64,000 nt of DNA from Verrucomicrobiales bacterium (GCA_027488845.1 JAIYBC010000050.1:22352-86351), one strand, 5' to 3'. Shown: positions 12,178 through 21,630, counted from the stretch's first letter. Numbers and translations are program-made. Notes: generated by a model from the sequence alone, not told the origin.

Positions 12178-12921
12178 TCAGCGCCGGAGGACGTTCTCCT
12201 TCGCACGGAGGATCACGGTCACGCGACGGTTCCGTTCGTCCTCGATGTCGATCTCCGGAAGCGGCGTGGTGTCGGCGTAGCCGGCGATCCGGCGGATCTG
12301 CTTCGACTGCACGTCGTGCTTCATGAGAACGCGTCGGGCCGAATGGGCGCGATCGGTGGAAAGATCCCAGCTGTCGGGTCCGCCCGGCTTCGACTCGAAC
12401 CCGTTCTCGGTGTGGCCCTCCAGCTCGATGTTGAAGTGGTTGGAGAACTGGTTGATCTGCCAGGCGAGGGTCGTGAAGATCCATTCGCCGTATTCGGAAA
12501 GCTCGTTCGAACCGGGCTTGAAGAGCGGCTTCCGGTTCCGGTCGAACATGTTCAGGCGGATGCCGTCGCTCAGGAGGTCCATCCGCATGGGAGTCTCGTC
12601 CGGCAGTTCCGGATTCGTCTGCAGGCTCTTGAGGAGGTCCTCGCTCATCTTGCGCAGGAGCGTGAGTTCCACCATCGAGGTCGGCTCGAAGTTGCCCCGT
12701 GCGCTGCGGGACGCGGAATCGGAGTTCTCGTTGAGGATGCCGGTGGACTGCTTGGTGATGGCGCCGAACGGATTCCGGAAGGAATGCTCGACGGCTTCCT
12801 TGATCTTCTGGTCCTGGGAGACGAGCCAGAGGACGAGGAAGAGGGCCATCATCGCGGTCACGAAGTCCGCGTAGGCGACCTTCCAGGCGCCGCCGTGATG
12901 TCCGTGTTTTCCTCCTCCCAT
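12178..12921 (-). CDS. motB: Flagellar motor stator protein MotB
   Basis: This 247-residue inner-membrane protein forms the stator channel with MotA and anchors it to peptidoglycan. A single transmembrane segment starts near residue 13 (WKVAYADFVTAMMALFLVLW), and D19 in the YAD motif is the expected ion-carrying aspartate. The C-terminal OmpA/MotB domain at about residues 130-245 contains GHTENGF and the arginine-rich end RNRRVTVIL. The unusual N-terminus GGGKHGHHGG is glycine/histidine-rich. A short upstream AGGAA precedes the ATG. The gene follows motA by 21 bases. The sequence does not tell me whether protons or sodium are used. Confidence 0.93.
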   Translation of the reverse strand: MGGGKHGHHGGAWKVAYADFVTAMMALFLVLWLVSQDQKIKEAVEHSFRNPFGAITKQSTGILNENSDSASRSARGNFEPTSMVELTLLRKMSEDLLKSLQTNPELPDETPMRMDLLSDGIRLNMFDRNRKPLFKPGSNELSEYGEWIFTTLAWQINQFSNHFNIELEGHTENGFESKPGGPDSWDLSTDRAHSARRVLMKHDVQSKQIRRIAGYADTTPLPEIDIEDERNRRVTVILRAKENVLRR

Positions 12922-12942
12922 GGGTTTCCGGTGTTCCTGCGG

Positions 12943-13800
12943 TTATTTGCCGATGCCCTTGAGCATGTTCTCGAGGTCCTCTGCGGACGGCTTGATGTCG
13001 CTGGGCAGTCCGCGGCGGGCGACCTCGATGGCCATGATCGGCGCCATGCCCGTGGCGAAACCGGTGACCGCCTTCGACAACGTGCGGAAGAATCCCATCT
13101 CGGACTGGCCGTTCAGCGTCATGGTGACGGCGATGGGGCTCAGGTAGCCGTAGGAAACCAGGATCCCGAGGAAGGTGCCGACCAGCGCCGCGGCGACGTG
13201 GTGGCCGATCTCGGCAGCCGGTCCGCCGATCGAGCCCATGGTCACCACGATTCCCAGGACCGCCGCGACGATGCCGAAGCCGGGCATCGCGTCGGACGCC
13301 TTGGAGAGCACTTCGATCGGCTTGTGGTGCTCCTCTTCCATGGCGGCCAACTCGGTGTTGATGAGCGCCTCCAACTGGTCGGGCTTCACCTTGCCGTCGA
13401 TGAGGGGGCGCAGCGCGCCGGTGAGGAGGTCCACCGCATGGTGGTTGCCGGAGAAGGCGGGATACTTCGAAAGGATGGTGCTGGAATGCGGGTCGGAAAC
13501 GTGGGGCTCCAGGGCGATCATGCCGTTGCGGCGTCCCAGCATGAACAGCTCGTAGAGGGCCTTGAACATGTCCTCATAGGCCCCCTTGGTGAACGGGGAC
13601 GGCTTCAGGCACCCCAGGATCTGGGCGACCAGGTTCTTCAGGACGTTCATGGGGGCCATGATGATCAGCGACCCGCCGGCCGCCCCGAGGATCACCACGA
13701 ATTCCGAGGGCTGGACCAGCACCAGGGGCTGACCTCCCGCCATCATGAATCCGCCCAGGACGGAGAGGGTGACGATAATGGAACCAACGATGACCAGCAT
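12943..13800 (-). CDS. motA: Flagellar motor stator protein MotA
   Basis: This 285-residue protein has four transmembrane segments, near residues 1-20, 33-50, 150-175 and 185-205. A large cytoplasmic loop between the second and third contacts the rotor protein FliG. The conserved proline-containing stretches PGFGIVAAVLGIV and LGILVSYGYLSP, typical of MotA/PomA channels, are present. It lies between fliA and motB on the same strand, 43 bases after the fliA stop. Together with motB it gives a complete stator unit, so the organism should be able to swim if the flagellar structural genes are elsewhere. Confidence 0.95.
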   Translation of the reverse strand: MLVIVGSIIVTLSVLGGFMMAGGQPLVLVQPSEFVVILGAAGGSLIIMAPMNVLKNLVAQILGCLKPSPFTKGAYEDMFKALYELFMLGRRNGMIALEPHVSDPHSSTILSKYPAFSGNHHAVDLLTGALRPLIDGKVKPDQLEALINTELAAMEEEHHKPIEVLSKASDAMPGFGIVAAVLGIVVTMGSIGGPAAEIGHHVAAALVGTFLGILVSYGYLSPIAVTMTLNGQSEMGFFRTLSKAVTGFATGMAPIMAIEVARRGLPSDIKPSAEDLENMLKGIGK

Positions 13801-13843
13801 GGGGCAGAGATCGGCGGCCGAGGCGTCCGACTAAAGGGGACAA

Positions 13844-14650
13844 TCAGCCGCGGGGGCTGGAATACTTCTGGAGGTAGCCGCGGAGGGAGAGGATCGCCTG
13901 GGAGTGGATCTGGCAGATGCGGGACTCGGTGACGCCGAAGACCTCCGCGATCTCCCGCAGGCGCATATCCTCGAAGTAATACAGGGCCAGCACCTTGCGT
14001 TGCATCTCGGGCAGGGACTTGAGACGGGTCTCGATCACCTTCGCCAGTTCGCGGCGGGCCGCGGAGTCGACGGGGTCGGCCTGGGACTCGTCGGTGATGG
14101 TCTCGTGGTAGGAGGTATCGCCGTTCTCCTCGCCGCCATGGACCGCATCGAGGCAGACGAAGGTGGCGGGCCGGATCTGGGACATCAGGTCTTCATAGGC
14201 CTCGACCGTCATGCCCATGGCCTTGGCCATCTCGGCATCGGTCGGCGCCTCGCCCTTGGCCTGTTCCAGCTGTTGCATGACAGCTTGGACCTTCCGCGCC
14301 TTGTCGTGGACGGAGCGGGGCACCCAGTCCATGCGGCGGAGTTCGTCGAAGATCGTGCCGCGGATGCGGACGCGGGCGTAGGACTCGAAGGTCGAGCCGC
14401 CTTGGGGATCGAAGTTGCGGATCGCGTTCAGGAGTCCGACGAGGCCGGCGCTGTAGAGGTCTTCGACGTCCACATGGGGCGGGAGGCTCATGGCGAGGCG
14501 GCCGACGACGTTCTTCACGAGCGGCAGGTATTCCTGGACCATCTCGTTCTCCTTGGCGCTGCCGGGGCGGGTCTGCTTGTAAGGGGCGTACGGGCTGTTT
14601 CCGCGGCGGCGGAGATCCGTTGTGGGCGGTTGCTTCTCGGTGGTGGGCAT
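13844..14650 (-). CDS. fliA: Flagellar sigma factor FliA (sigma-28)
   Basis: This 268-residue group 3 sigma factor drives late flagellar and chemotaxis promoters. Region 2 runs from about residue 45 (VVGRLAMSLPP, then LYSAGLVGLLNAI) and includes FDELRRMDWVPRSV. Region 3 follows at about residues 120-160. Region 4 ends with the helix-turn-helix LREIAEVFGVTESRICQIHS. Length and the WVPRSV motif favour FliA/WhiG over sigma-B types. It sits in the usual flhF-(flhG)-fliA-motAB order, but flhG is replaced by a small membrane protein gene. No FlgM anti-sigma gene is in the window. Confidence 0.93.
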   Translation of the reverse strand: MPTTEKQPPTTDLRRRGNSPYAPYKQTRPGSAKENEMVQEYLPLVKNVVGRLAMSLPPHVDVEDLYSAGLVGLLNAIRNFDPQGGSTFESYARVRIRGTIFDELRRMDWVPRSVHDKARKVQAVMQQLEQAKGEAPTDAEMAKAMGMTVEAYEDLMSQIRPATFVCLDAVHGGEENGDTSYHETITDESQADPVDSAARRELAKVIETRLKSLPEMQRKVLALYYFEDMRLREIAEVFGVTESRICQIHSQAILSLRGYLQKYSSPRG

Positions 14651-14682
14651 GGGGTGGGATCGGTCGGGCCGAGGCTATGGGT

Positions 14683-14928
14683 TCAAGGTTTCCCAGAGGG
14701 ACTCGAGCTGGCGGCGAGCGGATTGGGAGTCGCGTTCAGCTTGGCGAGATGCGACTCGCGCAACCCCCGGATCCAGATGCTGCACCACCAGCGGAACAAG
14801 AGACCGCCGGCAGCCGCGGATACGGAAGCTCGCCACAGGATCGACGGCCCGGAGCAGTCCTGCATCAGCCCCAGTCCGGTGCTGATCAGGAATCCCAAGA
14901 GTCCGCCAAGTATCATCAACCTTTTCAT
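14683..14928 (-). CDS. Small membrane protein between flhF and fliA
   Basis: This 81-residue protein has two hydrophobic stretches, at about residues 5-21 and 32-50. A basic segment with two tryptophans and arginines follows, and then a short polar tail. It lies 73 bases downstream of flhF and 32 bases upstream of fliA on the same strand, in the slot where flhG (the MinD-like partner of FlhF) is found in many bacteria. It has no Walker motif and is far too short to be FlhG. I do not recognise the family; a link with flagellar placement or sigma-28 control is only suggested by the neighbours. Confidence 0.7.
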   Translation of the reverse strand: MKRLMILGGLLGFLISTGLGLMQDCSGPSILWRASVSAAAGGLLFRWWCSIWIRGLRESHLAKLNATPNPLAASSSPSGKP

Positions 14929-15001
14929 GCGTCGCTATCCCGTCGGCCTGTAAGCAACGGGCTTGCCAGCATGAAAACGTGCTGCAAATGCAGTGTTTTC
15001 C

Positions 15002-16255
15002 TCAGTTTTCCCGCGAAAATTGCCGGGTGAGGATGCGGTTCGGGTCGGCTGGGAGGAAAACTCCCGGTACATTCTGCCCCACCCCAAGCCAACCGATGGG
15101 GTAATTCGTGCCCAGGATCCAGCTCCAGATTTTGCCCCAGCGGGGTTCCTCGTCGAGGTGGGTGGCGATGACGTCGGTCACGCCCATGTCGTGGTACGCA
15201 CGGGCCTGTGCGAGCACCACGGCATTCTCGTAGGCGGCGTTCAGCACCAGGTGCACCCGGACGGGGCCGAGACCGGCGAGGCGGGCCTTCAAGTCCGCCA
15301 TCCCGACGGCGTCCGAAGGCGCCACGCCGGGATAGTCGATGAACAGGAGCCCGGATTCAGGCCGATCCTCGGGAAGGAAACGTTCCACCGGCACGCCCAG
15401 GATCTCGCCGTAGACGCTGAGGGATTCCGCGGTGTTGGCGCCGAGACCGTCGAGCCGCCACACCGTGGCCGATTTCCCTTCCAGCAGGACGCTTTGGGCC
15501 AGCCACTTGCACAATGCGGTCGTCTTGCCCGATCCCGGTGGTCCGATGAACACATGCGCCTCGACACCGGCGTTCGGAGAGGACGGCGGCAGGATCCATT
15601 CGCCCTGGAGCACCTTGGCGGTCAACAGGATCTCCTCGCCCAGGGACTTCGGGGCCAATTCGCCGTGGTCCTGGCAAAGTTGTTCCACGACACGGAGCGC
15701 GTGGACCGGCAGGAGGCCGGTCGATTCCAGGATCGGGCCGACATGCCATTCGCCCGGATAGTGCACGGACCGGGTGACGAACGATTCGACGGCGAGGGGC
15801 TTCTCCGCGGCCGGAGCTTCGGTCGGCCTTCCCGACGGGGCAGGCGGAGTCGACGGAGCGGGTGTCTCCGCCGGTGGTGCCTGACGGTTCCGTGAGATCT
15901 CGGCACGGATCTCGGACAACTCGCGGCGGAGTTCGGCCAAGGGATCGGCGGGCGCCGCGGGAGTCGGCGGGGCGGGAATCTTGGATGCGGTGCCGAGGAT
16001 CTCCGCCGCCGAGGAGACCAATCCGGGTTCCTGCACCGGGGCCGCCGGGGTCGCCGGGTCGGCGGGAGCGCCGGATGCGGCGGCCTCCTCGGGGGCGGCG
16101 GCGAGCACCTCGATCCGGGGCTTCTTCCAGAGCTTCGACAGACCGTCGACCGGCAGCCGCCGCACGCTCAGCACCACGGCGCCTGGGCCGAGCTTGGCCC
16201 GGACCTGCTCCACCGCCTCGAGGGCGTTGTCCACGATGAACGTGTGCACTTGCAT
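15002..16255 (-). CDS. flhF: Flagellar biosynthesis SRP-like GTPase FlhF
   Basis: This is a 417-residue SRP54-type GTPase that sets flagellar position and number. The N-terminal B domain begins MQVHTFIVDN. A proline/alanine-rich linker covers about residues 60-130, followed by an N domain and the G domain. G1 is intact at residues 238-245 (GPPGSGKT). Where SRP GTPases have DTAG (G3), this protein reads DYPG at residues 307-310. The G4 region reads ATHLDE, close to TKxD. The conserved end GWLGVGQNVP fits FlhF. I chose the ATG at 16255 since an upstream reading adds 12 non-family residues. Neither flhA nor flhG is adjacent. Confidence 0.88.
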   Translation of the reverse strand: MQVHTFIVDNALEAVEQVRAKLGPGAVVLSVRRLPVDGLSKLWKKPRIEVLAAAPEEAAASGAPADPATPAAPVQEPGLVSSAAEILGTASKIPAPPTPAAPADPLAELRRELSEIRAEISRNRQAPPAETPAPSTPPAPSGRPTEAPAAEKPLAVESFVTRSVHYPGEWHVGPILESTGLLPVHALRVVEQLCQDHGELAPKSLGEEILLTAKVLQGEWILPPSSPNAGVEAHVFIGPPGSGKTTALCKWLAQSVLLEGKSATVWRLDGLGANTAESLSVYGEILGVPVERFLPEDRPESGLLFIDYPGVAPSDAVGMADLKARLAGLGPVRVHLVLNAAYENAVVLAQARAYHDMGVTDVIATHLDEEPRWGKIWSWILGTNYPIGWLGVGQNVPGVFLPADPNRILTRQFSREN

Positions 16256-16256
16256 C

Positions 16257-16278
16257 CGTGTTCCGGCCAAAGAACACG
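16257..16278. repeat. 7-bp inverted repeat over the flhF leader
   Basis: CGTGTTC (16257-16263) and GAACACG (16272-16278) are complementary around an 8-base loop. The hairpin ends one base from the flhF start codon, where it would cover the ribosome-binding region. Confidence 0.4.
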
Positions 16279-16341
16279 TTTCCCATCGCAAGCCAAGCCG
16301 GGGAACTCGGCGGTATGTGGAACGCCGGAGCGTTATGAGGG

Positions 16342-16362
16342 ACCGCCTCCCGGCGCACGCAG
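16342..16362 (+). repeat. Direct repeat flanking fic, copy A
   Basis: A 21-base stretch starting ACCGCCTCCCGGCGCACGCA. It matches 17508-17528 at 20 of 21 positions. The pair brackets the fic gene. The sequence TATGTGGAAC found just upstream also has a near copy (CATGTGGAAC) before the second repeat. Confidence 0.65.
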
Positions 16363-16375
16363 TCCCAGGAACCGT

Positions 16376-17383
16376 TCATCGGGCCCGCAGGACGTAGCGG
16401 CCGGTTTTCCGGGTGCCGACCTTTTCCACCAGGCCCGCCGCCATCAAGGGGCGCAGGAGATCCAGCGTGCCCTGCTTCGAAATTCCAAGGGCAGCCCAGA
16501 GCGCGGATGGGGACATCGCGCCGTGGTCGCGCAGCAGTTCCAGCAGGCGCTCCTGCTTGGGACGGAGCACGAGCTTCTCCGGCGACCTGAGGTTGAAGGA
16601 CTGCACCCTCAGCCAAACCCGTTCGAGCGTCTGACGGAGGCCTTCAGTGCAGTACTCCAGCCAGCCAGTAAGGTCTTCCCCTGCATGCCGGACCTCTTCC
16701 AGCGCGGCGTAGTAGCGCGGACGATTCTCCCAGTAGTACTCGTCCACCGAGAAGATGTGGTGGGTGTCGAAACCACGTCGGTAAAGTTCCCAGAGCGCCA
16801 AGGCGCGGCCGGTGCGTCCGTTGCCGTCAGCGAATGGATGGATCGCCTCGAACCGGTAGTGCAGGATGGCCGAACTGAGCACGGGAGACAGACCGGTGGA
16901 ACGCTGGTTCCACCACTCCAGCAGTTCGAACATGAGTCCAGAGACTTCCCCCGGCGCTGGCGGCACAAAACGTCCGACGCGGACAGCGATGGTGCGATAC
17001 CGTCCCGCCTCACCCTGATCCATGACCTCGCCAGCCAGGATGCGGTGCAACTCGAAGAGATCCTCGTGGCGGAGGTTCTTCTTGGTGGCGTTTTTCTCCA
17101 CGAAGCGCAGACCGGCGAAGTAGTTGACCACTTCGCGGCGGGACCGTGGGTCGGATGCCGCAGGTTCCCGGCCCTCCTCCAACGCACGGACCTGCTCCAG
17201 GGTGAGGGGATTGCCCTCGATGGCGGTCGAGGCGTGGACATTCCGGGTACGGGTGTCCTTTTGCAGCGCGGGAATCCACGACAGCTTCACCGCCGCGCCC
17301 AAGATGCGTTCGCGCAGCGCGGCCACGGCCTCCACCTGCGACAACAGGCTCGGCGTGATGGTAAACCGGGGTTCGTAACCCAT
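16376..17383 (-). CDS. Fic-domain AMP-transferase with C-terminal winged helix
   Basis: This 335-residue protein has a complete Fic active-site loop HPFADGNGRTGR at residues 182-193, with catalytic His182 and the phosphate-binding GNGRTGR. It should be able to transfer AMP (or another NMP group) to target protein. Residues 52-57 (STAIEG) fit the inhibitory (S/T)xxxE(G/N) motif at the N-terminal side of the fold, marking a class II self-inhibited Fic protein. The last 60 residues look like a winged-helix DNA-binding domain (PKQERLLELLRDHGAMSP, then LGISKQGTLDLL). No antitoxin gene is adjacent. It interrupts an otherwise motility-related strand and is bracketed by direct repeats, suggesting later arrival. 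Confidence 0.93.
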   Translation of the reverse strand: MGYEPRFTITPSLLSQVEAVAALRERILGAAVKLSWIPALQKDTRTRNVHASTAIEGNPLTLEQVRALEEGREPAASDPRSRREVVNYFAGLRFVEKNATKKNLRHEDLFELHRILAGEVMDQGEAGRYRTIAVRVGRFVPPAPGEVSGLMFELLEWWNQRSTGLSPVLSSAILHYRFEAIHPFADGNGRTGRALALWELYRRGFDTHHIFSVDEYYWENRPRYYAALEEVRHAGEDLTGWLEYCTEGLRQTLERVWLRVQSFNLRSPEKLVLRPKQERLLELLRDHGAMSPSALWAALGISKQGTLDLLRPLMAAGLVEKVGTRKTGRYVLRAR

Positions 17384-17387
17384 GGAA

Positions 17388-17419
17388 ATGAGTCAATTAT
17401 CGGTCAAGTCATGAGTCAA
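17388..17419. promoter_or_regulatory. Paired TTGACTCAT sites upstream of fic
   Basis: ATGAGTCAA occurs at 17388-17396 and again at 17411-17419, starts 23 bases apart. Read towards fic this is TTGACTCAT twice, immediately before the start codon, with GATAAT between them. They could be operator half-sites for the winged helix of the Fic protein itself. Confidence 0.35.
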
Positions 17420-17507
17420 GTGCCTTGCAGGTCGGGCAGGAATCGACCGCGCTGCGGGTCCTGCAGAGAGGCGCAATTCCGCAGGTGAATCCCGCATCGC
17501 ATGTGGA

Positions 17508-17528
17508 ACCGCCTCCCGGAGCACGCAG
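17508..17528 (+). repeat. Direct repeat flanking fic, copy B
   Basis: Starts ACCGCCTCCCGGAGCACGCA. It is one mismatch away from copy A at 16342-16362, in the same orientation. Confidence 0.65.
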
Positions 17529-17547
17529 CCGTGGAGTGAATGCTGGC

Positions 17548-17595
17548 AAATCGAGAACCAAGAATCGGGAATCAGGAATCCCTGCCAGGAATCCC
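17548..17595 (+). repeat. GAATCAGGAATC-type repeat, copy 1
   Basis: A run of AATCGAGAACCAAGAATCGG, then GAATCAGGAATCCC and AGGAATCCC. It resembles the clusters at 39304-39339 and 39975-40003. Confidence 0.55.
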
Positions 17596-17642
17596 GACCG
17601 GTCGCCGCTGGCCAAGGACCGGATCCCGTTCCATCGTCCTCC

Positions 17643-17819
17643 ATGGAACAGAGTGAGCGGATCCAATGCCCGTATTGTGGTCAGTCCATGGAGCTGGTGA
17701 TCGACACCGGGGTCGCGGAGCAGCGCTTCACCACCGACTGCGAGGTCTGTTGCCGGCCGTTCGAGGTCTTTGCCGAATGCGAGCCCGGCGAGATCCTCAG
17801 CCTGGACGTCCAGGCCTGA
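17643..17819 (+). CDS. CPxCG-type cysteine-rich small protein
   Basis: This is a 58-residue protein starting MEQSERIQCPYCGQSMELVI. Two cysteine pairs are visible, CPYC at residues 9-12 and CEVCC at about residues 33-37, with a further cysteine at about residue 45. This is the pattern of the 'CPXCG motif-containing cysteine-rich protein' family, small putative zinc-ribbon proteins. The molecular role is not known. It is followed after 91 bases by a phosphodiesterase-like gene on the same strand, so the two may share a promoter. The acidic C-terminal half (FAECEPGEILSLDV) is typical of the family. Confidence 0.85.
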   Translation: MEQSERIQCPYCGQSMELVIDTGVAEQRFTTDCEVCCRPFEVFAECEPGEILSLDVQA

Positions 17820-17910
17820 ACCGCTCCGGCATACGTACCTGCCGCCGCGTCTCGGAGTTGTCACCGTCCGCGGGATTGTTCCCCGGGCCGTCCTCGCCAA
17901 TGCTGGCGCC

Positions 17911-18744
17911 ATGGTGAATCGGTTTGTCCTGCTCCTGGTGTTGCTCACGTCGTCCGCGGCCCCGGCCGCCGAAGTGGCGCACGCCGCGGTGAAGCCGCTC
18001 GCGGAGGCCCATTCCCACAACGACTACCTGCATCGGCGTCCGCTGCTGGACGCCTTGGACCAGGGCTTCTGCGGGGTGGAGGCGGACGTGTTCCTCGTGG
18101 ACGGCGACCTGCTGGTGGCCCACGACCGGAAGGACGTGAAGCCCGGGTTCACGCTGCGTTCGGCGTACCTCGAACCGCTGGCGCAAAGGGTCCGCGGGAA
18201 GGTCGGGATCTTCGCCACGCCCGGGACACGCCTGCAGCTGCTCGTGGACGTGAAGAAGGATGGAGCCGCCGTGTACGAGGTGTTGAAGCGGCAGTTGGAG
18301 CCGTACTCGGACATCCTGACCCGGTTTGGTCCGAGCGGGATCTCGACCGGTGCGGTGACGGTGGTGATCAGCGGCGACCGTGCGGTCGAGCGCATCGCGG
18401 CCGATGCGGAGCGCCTGTGCGCGGTCGACGGACGTCTGGCGCAGCTGGAGGACGGTTCCCCGGCGGTGCTCTACCCGCTGATGAGCGAAAGCTGGCCGTT
18501 CCGCTGGCGGGGCGAGGGGGCGATGCCGTCGGCGGACCGCGAGAAGCTCGCGGCCATCGTGTCGAAGGCCCATGCGCAGGGACGGAAGGTGCGCTTCTGG
18601 GGAGGCCCCGACCGGTTGTCGGCGTGGGAGGAGATGAAGCGCGCGGGAGTGGACCTGATCAACACCGACCGACTTCCGGAACTCGGCGCGTTCCTCCGTG
18701 GCGAGCCGCAGCCGGCCGCCAAGGTCGTCGAAGAGACCCAGTAG
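17911..18744 (+). CDS. Exported PI-PLC/GDPD-like phosphodiesterase
   Basis: This 277-residue protein has a clear signal peptide (MVNRFVLLLVLLTSSAAPAA). The mature N-terminus carries EAHSHNDYLHRRPL and GVEADVFLVDGDLLVAHD. This is the pattern of the AIM6-like branch of the phosphatidylinositol-specific phospholipase C/glycerophosphodiester phosphodiesterase TIM-barrel superfamily. His and Glu/Asp residues in these two blocks are the expected metal ligands and catalytic His. Near the end, DLINTDRLPEL matches the last strand of the barrel. The true substrate is unknown; lipid head groups in the periplasm or outside are likely. It is convergent with dxr, with only 34 bases between. Confidence 0.85.
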   Translation: MVNRFVLLLVLLTSSAAPAAEVAHAAVKPLAEAHSHNDYLHRRPLLDALDQGFCGVEADVFLVDGDLLVAHDRKDVKPGFTLRSAYLEPLAQRVRGKVGIFATPGTRLQLLVDVKKDGAAVYEVLKRQLEPYSDILTRFGPSGISTGAVTVVISGDRAVERIAADAERLCAVDGRLAQLEDGSPAVLYPLMSESWPFRWRGEGAMPSADREKLAAIVSKAHAQGRKVRFWGGPDRLSAWEEMKRAGVDLINTDRLPELGAFLRGEPQPAAKVVEETQ

Positions 18745-18778
18745 TTCCGGCGCCTGCGTCGCGATCCGCCGCGGACGT

Positions 18779-19924
18779 TCAGCGGGCCGCCTCGACGCGG
18801 GCCCAACGGTCGGCCTCGAGGATCTGATCCAACGAGGGCGAATCGACGACCCGATGGGCGTCCATGACGCGGGCGACGCTGGCGGTGATTCCGGTGAACC
18901 CGAGTTCCCGTCGGCAGAACCGTTCCACCGCGACCTCGTTGGCGGCGTTGAGGACCGCGGGGAGGGTGCCGCCGACATCGCCGGCACGACGGGCCAGCCT
19001 GAGCGCCGGGAAGCGTTCCGTGTCGGGTTCCTCGAAGGTGAGTTGGCCGATCTTCGCGAAGTTCGTCTGCACCCGTTCGCTGGCCACGCGGTCCGGGTAG
19101 AGCAGGGCGTACTGGATCGGCAGGCACATGTCCGGGGTCGAGAGCTGTGCGATGACCGAGCCGTCCACGTACTCCACCATCGAATGGACGATGCTCTGGG
19201 GATGGACGACGACCTGGACCCGCGGCATCTCGATGTCGAAGAGCCAGCGGGCCTCGATCATCTCCAGGCCCTTGTTGAAGAGGGTGGCCGAATCGATGGT
19301 GATCTTCCGGCCCATGACCCAGGAAGGATGCTTGAGCGCCTGTTCCAGCGTCACACCCGCGAGGGCCTCGGCGGTCCATTGGGCGGCGTTCCGGAAAGGC
19401 CCCCCGGAAGCGGTCAGCCAGAGGTTGCGGACCGACGAGGCGGGTTTCCCGTCGAGGCATTGGAAGATCGCGGAATGCTCGCTGTCGACCGCGAGCACCT
19501 TCACGCCGTGGGTCCGGGCCTCGCGCATCACGATCTCGCCGGCCATGACCAGGATCTCCTTCGAGGCCACCGCGATGTCCTTGCCGGCGCGGATCGCGGC
19601 GAGGGCGGGCTCGAGTCCGGCGGTGCCGACGATGGCGATGAGCACGATGTCCGCCTCGGGCATCGTCGCCAGCTCGACCAGCGCGGCGGACCCCGAAAGC
19701 ACGCGGGTCGAGCCGTCGAGCGCCGACTGGGTCGCCGCGACCTTGGAGGGGTCGTTGAGCGAGGCGAGCCGGGGACGGTGGCGTCGGCACTGTTCGACCA
19801 GCAGCTCGGCGTTGCCGCCGGCGGCGAGCCCGACCAGTTGCAGGAGGTCCGGCTGGTCCTCCACCACCTTCAGGGTGCTGGTGCCGATGGATCCCGTGCT
19901 GCCAAGCAGGACGACGCGCTTCAT
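18779..19924 (-). CDS. dxr: 1-deoxy-D-xylulose-5-phosphate reductoisomerase
   Basis: This 381-residue enzyme is the committed step of the MEP isoprenoid pathway, converting DXP to MEP with NADPH. The N-terminal dinucleotide loop is GSTGSIGTSTL at residues 8-18. The metal/substrate region includes VDSEHSAIFQ and LTASGGPF, and KITIDSATLFNKGLE is the family hallmark in the C-terminal half. Length is normal. The window also has squalene-hopene cyclase, a downstream user of MEP-derived isoprenoids. No other MEP genes are adjacent. In related genomes dxr often precedes an RseP-type protease, but here the next gene encodes a one-heme protein. Confidence 0.97.
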   Translation of the reverse strand: MKRVVLLGSTGSIGTSTLKVVEDQPDLLQLVGLAAGGNAELLVEQCRRHRPRLASLNDPSKVAATQSALDGSTRVLSGSAALVELATMPEADIVLIAIVGTAGLEPALAAIRAGKDIAVASKEILVMAGEIVMREARTHGVKVLAVDSEHSAIFQCLDGKPASSVRNLWLTASGGPFRNAAQWTAEALAGVTLEQALKHPSWVMGRKITIDSATLFNKGLEMIEARWLFDIEMPRVQVVVHPQSIVHSMVEYVDGSVIAQLSTPDMCLPIQYALLYPDRVASERVQTNFAKIGQLTFEEPDTERFPALRLARRAGDVGGTLPAVLNAANEVAVERFCRRELGFTGITASVARVMDAHRVVDSPSLDQILEADRWARVEAAR

Positions 19925-19967
19925 GTGTCCGGCCAGTGTGGGCGGAAGCCGAAGTGCGCGGCAAGGT

Positions 19968-21260
<1,293 letters not shown>

Positions 21261-21333
21261 GGTTCCCCGATTCAAACGCCGCACCCGGCCCGACCGGCAA
21301 GCCTTCCTTGGCGGGAACGGCGCCGTTCCTTGG

Positions 21334-21630
21334 TCAATGGCGGAACACCTGGACCAGGCCGGCGGCGAGGGCCAGCAGGAGGACGATCCCGGCGATCGTC
21401 CAAAGCCGCTGCCGCGGGCGTTGCCGCGGCTTGCCCTCGCCGAACTCGCGGGCCACGAAGTCCTCGTAGTCGAACTCCTCGTCGGGAAGGTCGAGACCCG
21501 ACCTCTCGGCCTCCTCGTTCCAACCGGAATCGTGGGAGGCGCCGCAGCCCGGGCAGGCCTTCGCACCGCGTGGGACATCCACCTGGCACACGGGACACGG
21601 GCCCGGCGGACGGAATCCTTCGTCGCTCAT
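21334..21630 (-). CDS. Zinc-ribbon membrane protein
   Basis: This is a 98-residue protein. An N-terminal zinc ribbon (CPVC ... CPGCG, four cysteines at about residues 12-31) is followed by an acidic linker and a C-terminal transmembrane segment at about residues 77-96. It probably sits in the inner membrane with the ribbon in the cytoplasm. It begins 22 bases after the stop of the phosphoesterase gene and is followed by the heme protein gene on the same strand, so it may be the middle cistron of a three-gene unit. No function can be assigned. Confidence 0.8.
   Translation of the reverse strand: MSDEGFRPPGPCPVCQVDVPRGAKACPGCGASHDSGWNEEAERSGLDLPDEEFDYEDFVAREFGEGKPRQRPRQRLWTIAGIVLLLALAAGLVQVFRH

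Noticed and set aside
13808..13835. Sigma-28 promoter (GCCGATCT with an upstream TTTAGTCG) before motA
   Set aside because: The -35 half is a poor match, spacing is off by one, and the transcript would begin at the start codon.
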